Positions 1 through 5,127 of a stretch of DNA of 5,127 bases are shown one piece after another. Each line of letters starts with the position of its first letter. The first letter of the stretch is position 1. Source of the DNA: Planctomycetota bacterium (GTDB lineage: Bacteria; Planctomycetota; GCA-002687715; DRQF01); the NCBI GenBank assembly GCA_024275615.1, contig JAJRYU010000331.1, positions 1 through 5,127 of the forward strand, in the 5' to 3' direction. The notes beneath the pieces are model-generated. The model was given only the letters and a program-made list of their open reading frames with translations, searched no databases and was not told where the DNA came from. A program made the position numbers and the translations under genes.

Positions 1-648
1 CATCAGACTTTCATCGGCCGTTCGGTTCATTACTTGGATGATCGCGGGCTCTGGCATCTGAAAATCGGAACAATCGTTGCCGACAAGGTACTCAACCAAT
101 TGGTCGTCCGACCTCAATACCAACTTAATACTCTGGACCGAGTCCTCATTGGTGCCAAGAGCGTTCGTCCGGTAGCGGCCGCACACAAAGGGAGTATCTC
201 GGCGATCGTTTTGAGTTTCGGGCAGACATCCGTGGGCCGTTCGACTTGGCTGTTGTCGAGAGGAAGCCGGGATGGCGTACGTCCCGGGGCATGGGTCTCA
301 TCCGCCGGAGCGCTCATCGGTCGCATCGAGCGCGTCGGTGCTTTCAGTTGCCACATGAGGTCCATTCTTCACTCTCGTGACACCATCTCATGTCGTGTTG
401 TTGGCACACAAACCGCCGCTCTCCGCAGCGTGTCCAACGTCGACTGGTTTGGGGACTTACAATTACCGGGGCATCGATTCGCCAGGGGACGTAGCTCGCG
501 AAACGGTCTACCAGCTGGACTATGGCTGGGGTATGTCGATGAAAATGGCCACTTCGAGAGCCCATCAACACCTGTGACTGGCGAAAAAGTGATCATCCAC
601 GAAGGGCTTTCATTGCGAGCAGCGCTGCAATTGGGACTGAGGCCGTGA
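1..648 (+). CDS. mreC: Rod shape-determining protein MreC, 3' part (5' end outside window)
   Basis: The frame is open from base 1 and ends at TGA 646-648, giving 215 visible residues. The true start and the N-terminal membrane anchor lie upstream, so the in-frame TTG at 34 is probably internal. MreC is a bitopic inner-membrane protein whose periplasmic beta-barrel domains scaffold the elongasome and bind PBP2. The family signature is visible at about nt 250-350: LLSRGSRDGVRPGAWV followed by ALIGRIERVG matches the MreC pattern of a 'kGs.dGv..g..V' strand followed by 'GlvGrV..vg'. A second match, GLPAGLWLGYV (about nt 505-540), fits the C-terminal 'fP.GlpVG.V' strand. The usual 'GD..vTSG' segment is changed to FGDLQLPGH. 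The first 60 or so visible residues lack an obvious leucine-heptad coiled coil. The stop overlaps the mreD start in GTGA. The family call rests on these motifs plus the gene order. Confidence 0.85.
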   Translation, partial: HQTFIGRSVHYLDDRGLWHLKIGTIVADKVLNQLVVRPQYQLNTLDRVLIGAKSVRPVAAAHKGSISAIVLSFGQTSVGRSTWLLSRGSRDGVRPGAWVSSAGALIGRIERVGAFSCHMRSILHSRDTISCRVVGTQTAALRSVSNVDWFGDLQLPGHRFARGRSSRNGLPAGLWLGYVDENGHFESPSTPVTGEKVIIHEGLSLRAALQLGLRP

Positions 649-1100
649 TATTCACCTGGGTTCTCGTGACTTTGGCCTGGTGCTCGCTTATTGCTGCTTT
701 CGACTTTGGTGGTTTCATCCTGCCTGACCTCCCGGTGGCCATATCGATTTGGGCCGGTCTGCGGGTTTTTCGACGGCATGAAGATATGTGGTTGGCAATT
801 ACCTTGGGTCTTGTCGCCGGCCTGTTCTCGGTCGATCCATGGTTTTTTGCACCGCTGATTTGTCTCACGGCAGTGGTTCTCACCTCCGGGATGCGAGGAA
901 GGCTTGCGCCTCAGAGTCTGCTTGGCCGGTCCCTTGTCGTGACCGTCGTTTTTCTTGGGCTTGGAGTCTTGGAGATCGTCATCAGAATGTCGGTTCCCTC
1001 CCTTATTCTGGACAGCAATACAGCTTTTGGTATCGGTTGCCGCATTGTCGCGAGCATACCCCTTGCCATTTTCTTAGACCAGGTCACGCCGCAACGCTGA
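645..1100 (+). CDS. mreD: Rod shape-determining protein MreD
   Basis: This encodes a 151-residue, almost wholly hydrophobic protein, close to the usual MreD length of about 160. About six membrane segments are visible, at residues 3-19, 23-39, 48-62, 66-81, 92-112 and 128-145. They are separated by short basic loops such as RVFRRHED and RGR. The stretch LGLVAGLFSVDPWFFAPL fits the MreD core pattern 'G...GLl.D....p.G...l'. MreD is a polytopic inner-membrane component of the elongasome that works with MreC to link MreB filaments to RodA-PBP2. The GTG start at 645 is chosen because it overlaps the mreC stop by four bases (GTGA), a typical coupling arrangement; a GAGG at 639-642 is nearby but spaced too closely to be an ideal ribosome site. 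MreD sequences are poorly conserved, so much of the call comes from position between mreC and mrdA. Confidence 0.85.
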   Translation: MIFTWVLVTLAWCSLIAAFDFGGFILPDLPVAISIWAGLRVFRRHEDMWLAITLGLVAGLFSVDPWFFAPLICLTAVVLTSGMRGRLAPQSLLGRSLVVTVVFLGLGVLEIVIRMSVPSLILDSNTAFGIGCRIVASIPLAIFLDQVTPQR

Positions 1101-3778
1101 TGACGACGCCAATTCCAATTCGTTCGGAACGTAGACTGGGAGTCGTTTTCGTCTTCTTTATCCTCGCCTTTGCCGTCTTGCTTCTGCGTTTGTTTCAATT
1201 GCAATTCCTTGACGCCGCAGAGATTGGCGAGCGAGTTCAAAATCGGCGAACGAAGACCGAAAAACTAAAGGCATTTCGCGGCAACATTCTTGATCGAAAC
1301 GGCCGCCCGTTGGCGCAAGCGACCAATTCCTATGACTTGAGATTCTTGCCAGCGAAGTTCCGTGAGGCCAACCGCATCGACGCACTTCAAGATCTCTTGC
1401 TTGCCTGGTGCCCAGAAGTTTTGCCGTCCGATTTCGCTGTGATTCCGAAGAGGTTCGCTGATCGGAAAAAGGAACGGTGGCGACGATTTAGAACTGCATT
1501 CGAGTTGCGAAAAGAAGGGGTGGATCAATTGCTCCACCTTCGGTGCTCGGAGCTCACCTTCGATAAGCAAGTCTTGGTCGAGCGATTCGCAGGAATACGG
1601 CATCCCCGGGGAGAGTTGATCCTGCCGCCGTCGAAGTTGAAACGCCGTTTAGAATTGGCTCTCATTCTCATTGCGGACAACGAAGTCTGCCATGACAGAC
1701 GTACTCTACGCTTGCGTTTGACCGAGTACGAGACTCTTGGGGATGCCCTGGCGACGACAAGCGAACGAATTCGAGCTGGCAGGGAAGCTGAGTGGGAGAG
1801 ACTCAGGCATTTGTCTGACGAGATTACACCCAATCACAGTGAGGCCTTTTTCCTGAAGATCTTTGAGGCCGAACAACGGGATATTCGTCGAGTCAAGCGT
1901 TACGTAGAACGAAGTCTTGACGATCAAATCTGTGCTATCGAATTGGGGACTCATGATCTCCGAAGAGACCTCGACCGTCAGACCTTGCAGAATCTCGCCA
2001 AGGATCTTCGGGTCGTGTCGACCGGCTTTCGGACCCAGTCAAAGCGCGGAACAAGCCGCTCAGATCAGACCCAGGCTATTGCCAACGCACTTATGGCCTT
2101 GGATGAAGGCGATAAGAATGAGGTCACGGCGAAAAAAGCGGAAGCCGCTCAGACAATCATGGGCGGTCGCCGAGATTTGTTCTCGCTGGAAAATTATGAA
2201 CTCGAGAGCTTGGCAGAAGTCTTGGAAATTTGGGATGACAACCCGGAGCGGATCAAACGTGAATTTGCCAAGAAAATTAAGAACGCTCCTGGCTTCGCTC
2301 AACGACGTGGCACTTATCAGAGCATCGAAAAAGAGTGGGCCAGGACGCTCCAATACAAAGGCGGCGTGCCTTACACTTTATTCCGTGGATGCGGATTTCC
2401 AGTGGCAGCGCGCGTGTGGCGCAGTTTCGGTCTCCGGGATCTTGGCTTTGATGTAAGTGCGGCTCAAGGGCGCAAATATTGGGGCAATGCGCAGGGCATC
2501 GCTTCTCAACTCATCGGACGATGCAATAGTCGAGGAATTCCCCTCGGTGGTTTGGAGAGCTCTCTGACACGGAGCCGGAAGGCCGGCGGCGTCTTCGATG
2601 CACCTCTTGTCGGAAAGGACGGTCGCCAGACCAGTCGGCATGAACTTGATGGCAGTTGGCGCACTCTCGAAGGTAGCATCGAGCCCATTCATGGTGACGA
2701 CGTCTACCTCACCTTAGACCGCGAGCTTCAAGCACGAGCAGAAACTCTTACGGCAGAAATGTCTCGCGGGGTCTTTGGTGAAAGAGGTGCTGCAGTTTGT
2801 GTCATCGAAGTCAAGACCGGTGAGATCATGGTTCTTGCGTCGTCCCCTCGCTTTCCGGGGTCGGACTATATGGAGCGCTTCCTCAATGAAGCGGATCTAC
2901 GTCGAGAACGAGCGGCGGCCCAAAATTCTTGGGAATCCGGCGATACGAGTACCGAAGAATTCCGATTGACGAGAGATCGAGTGAACAGCGATCTTGAACA
3001 CTTGGCGTTCTTTGAGCGAAGTGTCGAAGGTGGGAATGTCAGCCAGTCGCCGCCAGGGAGTGTACTCAAGCCATTTGCTGCAGCTGGTCTCCTCCAGATG
3101 GGCTTGTTTACTGTTGACGAAATATTTGATTGCCCAGAAAAAGGCCTCATTAACATTTGGGGCGCTGTTGAACGCTCTTCTAACCCCTTCTTTTGGGAAG
3201 GAGCGAAACGCTTCGGGAGGAAGAACCTGATTTCTTGGTATCAGCGCTTTGGCATGTTTCGCCCCATTCCCTTGCTGACCTCAGGTCATTCCTGCCGCAG
3301 GCGTTTGAAACAGGTTGAGAATGACGCCATTAAGAACATTGTCATTGGTCAAGGTAGCGTCAGTATGAGTGTTCTTGAGGTCGCCAGCATGATGACAAAC
3401 TTTGCGCGACGCGGTCGAATCATTGAACCCATCATCGTCAAGCAAATAGGTGACCGCGTCATTCATGCGCAGGAACTGCCCCGTGTCTTGGTGCGCGACG
3501 AGTTCTTTGATGGCATCTTTGGGGCGATGTCTTTGGTTGCTCAACACTACGTACCTGGCAACAAGGCTCTCGAGATCGGCTTAGCCGGAAAGACCGGGAC
3601 CGCTGAGTTAGAGGGCAAACACAAGGGCAAGTACAATGCCTGGTTCGCAGGATTTGCCCCGGTCCATGAACCTCGCTTTGCGTTCGCCGTTGTTGTCGAA
3701 CGAACACACCTCATGGGAAAAGCGACAGCGCCTTATGCTGCAAGACTCATTGAGTTGATGACTGGGGCGGCAAAATGA
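1100..3778 (+). CDS. mrdA: Penicillin-binding protein 2 (elongasome DD-transpeptidase) with a very large pedestal insertion
   Basis: This 892-residue class B PBP cross-links peptidoglycan in the periplasm and activates RodA. The ATG at 1100 overlaps the mreD stop by one base (TGATG) and places a signal anchor at residues 12-34 after a short arginine-bearing tail. The frame is open upstream to 788, but that stretch only shadows mreD. The pedestal (PBP-dimer type) opens with RGNILDRNGRPLA at 60-72. After the unrecognised charged block at about 90-430 it resumes with NAQGIASQLIGR (463-474) and GIPLGGLESS (479-488). DDVYLTLDRELQ at 533-544 leads into the transpeptidase. Catalytic motifs are S654-V-L-K657, S693-S-N695 and K831-T-G-T834, with IGQG at 749-752. 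The usual family length is about 600-650 residues. The SxxK-SxN interval is shorter than usual, and a charged stretch of about 50 residues (590-640) precedes SxxK. The stop overlaps rodA in ATGA. The PBP2 call over PBP3/FtsI rests on domain pattern and the rodA neighbour. Confidence 0.95.
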   Translation: MTTPIPIRSERRLGVVFVFFILAFAVLLLRLFQLQFLDAAEIGERVQNRRTKTEKLKAFRGNILDRNGRPLAQATNSYDLRFLPAKFREANRIDALQDLLLAWCPEVLPSDFAVIPKRFADRKKERWRRFRTAFELRKEGVDQLLHLRCSELTFDKQVLVERFAGIRHPRGELILPPSKLKRRLELALILIADNEVCHDRRTLRLRLTEYETLGDALATTSERIRAGREAEWERLRHLSDEITPNHSEAFFLKIFEAEQRDIRRVKRYVERSLDDQICAIELGTHDLRRDLDRQTLQNLAKDLRVVSTGFRTQSKRGTSRSDQTQAIANALMALDEGDKNEVTAKKAEAAQTIMGGRRDLFSLENYELESLAEVLEIWDDNPERIKREFAKKIKNAPGFAQRRGTYQSIEKEWARTLQYKGGVPYTLFRGCGFPVAARVWRSFGLRDLGFDVSAAQGRKYWGNAQGIASQLIGRCNSRGIPLGGLESSLTRSRKAGGVFDAPLVGKDGRQTSRHELDGSWRTLEGSIEPIHGDDVYLTLDRELQARAETLTAEMSRGVFGERGAAVCVIEVKTGEIMVLASSPRFPGSDYMERFLNEADLRRERAAAQNSWESGDTSTEEFRLTRDRVNSDLEHLAFFERSVEGGNVSQSPPGSVLKPFAAAGLLQMGLFTVDEIFDCPEKGLINIWGAVERSSNPFFWEGAKRFGRKNLISWYQRFGMFRPIPLLTSGHSCRRRLKQVENDAIKNIVIGQGSVSMSVLEVASMMTNFARRGRIIEPIIVKQIGDRVIHAQELPRVLVRDEFFDGIFGAMSLVAQHYVPGNKALEIGLAGKTGTAELEGKHKGKYNAWFAGFAPVHEPRFAFAVVVERTHLMGKATAPYAARLIELMTGAAK
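1367..2389 (+). other. Unrecognised charged insertion of about 340 residues within the PBP2 pedestal
   Basis: This region encodes residues of about 90-430 of PBP2, in frame, between the RGNILDRNG strand and the later pedestal segment. A canonical PBP2 has only a few tens of residues here, so roughly 300 are extra. By hand count it contains about 63 Arg/Lys and 56 Asp/Glu in 340 residues, near 35% charged, with few glycines and prolines over long runs, which suggests mostly helices. Examples are DRKKERWRRF (121-130), SERIRAGREAEWERLRHL (221-238) and NPERIKREFAKKIK (381-394). The segment 310-325 is rich in Ser, Thr, Gln and Arg and looks like a flexible linker. Four cysteines (104, 149, 197, 278) are scattered with no metal-binding spacing. 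No extra membrane segment is evident, so it should be periplasmic. The borders are estimates, and I recognise no family. Confidence 0.7.
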
Positions 3779-5028
3779 ACGAAAGGCGTGTCATTGTTGC
3801 GACCATTGCTGCGCTTGCCGTGTCATTGGTGATTTGTGGTTTCTTAGTTCAAACTTCGATTTTGGAAGTCACCGGCGATCTTGGCCATCGGACTCAACTG
3901 AAGTGGATTCTCTTGAGCGCCATCGCTGCGAGTGTTGTGCCGTTTATTCGTTTTCGAGTTGTTTTGCGTCGTGCTTACGAGATTTTTGGCTTGACGCTCG
4001 TGTTGCTATTTTTGGTGCCGTTGATTGGCGTCAGCCGCAATTACAGTCAACGCTGGCTTGAAGTCGGGGGGCTCAGTCTACAACCATCGGAACTCATGAA
4101 AATCGCTTTCGTCTTGGCACTTGCGCGTCTGCTGCGATACCGAGGGGATTTTAGCCGCTTTCGAAATCTCGTTCCCGCCGGCTTCCTTGTTGCTCTGCCT
4201 TTCGGTTTGATTTTTGGGCAACCGGACTTGTCAACATCGATCCTGTTCATTCCCACGACACTCAGCATGTTGTTCGTCGCTGGTGCTGAGAAGAAACACA
4301 TTGCCATCATTCTCTGTGCCGGAGCGATTACCGCCGGGTTGGTGTTTTTTACTCTCTTAGAGCCCTATCAGCGAGAAAGGGTGGTGTCGACATTTGGTAG
4401 CCAGACCCTGACGAAGGCAGAAAGGGACCGGGAAGGGTATCAGCTTGAGCAGGCAATCAGGTCGATTGCCATCGGTGGTTTTTCTGGCCAAGGCTGGTCC
4501 AAAGGAACTCAGAATCGCCTCAACATGTTGCCCTATCGCCACAATGATTTCATCTTTGCTGTTGTCGCGGAAGAGTTCGGGTTTTTCGGTAGCTTTCTCC
4601 TCTTCGTGGCGCTCCTAGCCCTATTGTTTCTGATCCTGCGGGTTGCTTATCTCACCCGGGATGTCGCAGCACGTTTGACCTGTGTTGGCCTGGGGACCAT
4701 GCTTGCCTGCCAGGCACTGGTACACATTGGTGTCAATTTGGGCCTTGTTCCGACGACCGGGATGACTTTGCCCTTTGTTTCCGCCGGCGGCACTTCACTT
4801 TTGACTTTTTCAGTAGCGATGGCTCTGGTTGCCAGTATCGCCCGCGAGCCAGCCCATGGGTTTGGTGGATTGTCGATCCGGGAGCAACTTGAGCGGCTCG
4901 AGAACCTCGTTAGGGTTCGTTCAAAAATCACTTCGCAGAAATCACGCCCAGAATTGGGCCAGTTTCGGCCTTCGGGATTGAGAGGGAACCGTAGCAGGTT
5001 GACTGGCTACAAGGATTCACGGGATTGA
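3775..5028 (+). CDS. rodA: RodA, SEDS-family peptidoglycan glycosyltransferase of the elongasome
   Basis: This 417-residue polytopic membrane protein polymerises lipid II into glycan strands together with PBP2. About ten hydrophobic segments are visible, the first at residues 6-25. Family motifs in order are RWLEVGGLSLQPSELMKIAF (93-112), GQPDLSTSILF (148-158), PYQRERVVSTF (197-207), AIGGFSGQGWSKGTQNRLNMLP (232-253, two adjoining motifs), HNDFIFAVVAEEFGFFG (256-272) and LPFVSAGGTSLL (332-343). Asp258 in HNDFIF corresponds to the essential periplasmic-loop aspartate of RodA, usually in HTDFIF. The VSAGGTS signature departs from the common VSYGGSS. RodA is preferred over FtsW because of the mrdA partner and the loop motifs. 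Typical length is about 370-380; the excess is a hydrophilic basic tail (361-417, about 13 Arg/Lys against 6 Asp/Glu), presumably cytoplasmic. The ATG at 3775 overlaps the mrdA stop by four bases, with a G-rich GGGGCGG at 3764-3770 as a possible ribosome site. Confidence 0.96.
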   Translation: MNERRVIVATIAALAVSLVICGFLVQTSILEVTGDLGHRTQLKWILLSAIAASVVPFIRFRVVLRRAYEIFGLTLVLLFLVPLIGVSRNYSQRWLEVGGLSLQPSELMKIAFVLALARLLRYRGDFSRFRNLVPAGFLVALPFGLIFGQPDLSTSILFIPTTLSMLFVAGAEKKHIAIILCAGAITAGLVFFTLLEPYQRERVVSTFGSQTLTKAERDREGYQLEQAIRSIAIGGFSGQGWSKGTQNRLNMLPYRHNDFIFAVVAEEFGFFGSFLLFVALLALLFLILRVAYLTRDVAARLTCVGLGTMLACQALVHIGVNLGLVPTTGMTLPFVSAGGTSLLTFSVAMALVASIAREPAHGFGGLSIREQLERLENLVRVRSKITSQKSRPELGQFRPSGLRGNRSRLTGYKDSRD

Positions 5029-5035
5029 ACACGAG

Positions 5036-5127
5036 ATGAAAGTGAATTGGCAATGGGGCGCCAGAATGGGGCGCTGTTTTTGGCTGGACCTGCAATCGGA
5101 AAGCAAGACTGGCTGCGTTGCAAGGCA
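5036..5127 (+). CDS. Possible start of a further downstream gene (truncated by window end)
   Basis: An ATG seven bases after the rodA stop opens a frame with no stop up to the window end (30 codons, beginning MKVNWQWGARMGRCFWLD). A second ATG at 5053 opens another uninterrupted frame (25 codons, beginning MGRQNGALFLAGPAIGKQDW). Only one of the two, if either, can be real. Neither has a clear Shine-Dalgarno sequence (GAAAGTGA at 5038-5045 is the best candidate for the second), and I recognise neither peptide. Open frames this short are common by chance. The tight spacing after rodA would suit an operon continuation, but a weak terminator-like hairpin in the same bases argues the other way. Confidence 0.2.
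   Translation, partial: MKVNWQWGARMGRCFWLDLQSESKTGCVAR
5052..5076 (+). repeat. Short tandem direct repeat AATGGGGCGC, period 13
   Basis: The ten bases AATGGGGCGC occur at 5052-5061 and again at 5065-5074, separated by CAG, giving a 13-base period. The second copy is followed by TG where the first is followed by CAG. It lies just after rodA. It may be a small duplication, and because GGCGCC is self-complementary it also creates the possible hairpin described for the terminator. Confidence 0.6.
5058..5081 (+). terminator. Weak candidate rho-independent terminator after rodA
   Basis: GCGCC (5058-5062) can pair with GGCGC (5070-5074) around the seven-base loop AGAATGG, with one further G-U pair possible outside. 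One intervening base then precedes a run of five T (5077-5081). The position, 30 bases after the rodA stop, is right for the end of the operon. The stem is only five to six pairs and the T run is short, so this could be chance, particularly as both arms belong to a local direct repeat. Confidence 0.35.

Noticed and set aside
34..648. TTG at 34 as the true start of mreC
   Set aside because: The frame is open to base 1, and starting at 34 would leave MreC without its membrane anchor. A start upstream of the window is far more likely.
369..779. 136-codon minus-strand frame across the mreC/mreD junction
   Set aside because: Its translation has low-complexity polar content with no recognisable motif and is antisense to two supported genes.
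788..1099. Open frame extending mrdA upstream by 104 codons
   Set aside because: It overlaps mreD in another frame and its translation looks like shifted coding sequence. The ATG at 1100 gives a proper short basic tail and signal anchor and overlaps the mreD stop by one base.
1367..2389. The PBP2 insertion as a mobile element, intein or interon-like insert
   Set aside because: There are no terminal repeats, no Cys/Ser start with His-Asn end as in inteins, no endonuclease motif, and no obvious change in base composition from the flanks. It reads as an ordinary in-frame protein domain.
1917..2456. 179-codon + strand frame inside mrdA
   Set aside because: It lies within the PBP2 insertion in another frame, with Arg/Ser/Trp-rich content typical of an out-of-frame shadow. 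The mrdA frame is uninterrupted through the same region, so it is not evidence of a frameshift or a separate gene.

Overview
The window is a gene-dense, single-strand (+) block from the elongasome (rod-shape, or mre/mrd) locus of a Gram-negative-type bacterium. In order it holds the 3' part of mreC, complete mreD, complete mrdA (PBP2) and complete rodA (mrdB), followed by about 100 bases of unresolved sequence. The order mreC-mreD-mrdA-rodA is the classical one. The three junctions overlap by 4, 1 and 4 bases, so this is almost certainly one polycistronic, translationally coupled operon. Its promoter, and probably mreB, lie upstream of the window.

The proteins form one machine in the cytoplasmic membrane. 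RodA (SEDS family) polymerises lipid II into glycan strands. PBP2 cross-links those strands and activates RodA. MreC is the periplasmic scaffold that contacts the PBP2 pedestal, and MreD is the polytopic membrane partner. Every catalytic motif that can be checked is present: SVLK, SSN and KTG in PBP2, and the HNDFIF aspartate in RodA. The set therefore looks functional rather than decayed.

The outstanding feature is the size of PBP2. It has 892 residues where the family usually has about 600-650. Most of the excess is one highly charged, probably helical block of roughly 300 residues inserted in the N-terminal pedestal, in the part of the protein that in other species contacts MreC. I recognise no known domain in it. 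MreC is also divergent in its visible part, and RodA carries an extra basic C-terminal tail of about 55 residues.

Taxonomy cannot be fixed from four divergent wall genes. Base composition looks balanced (about half G+C by eye). The divergent MreC and oversized PBP2 would fit a deep-branching lineage, possibly of the Planctomycetota/PVC type, but this is only a weak inference. No RNA genes, mobile elements, CRISPR arrays or phage genes were seen, and there is no non-coding stretch above 300 bases.
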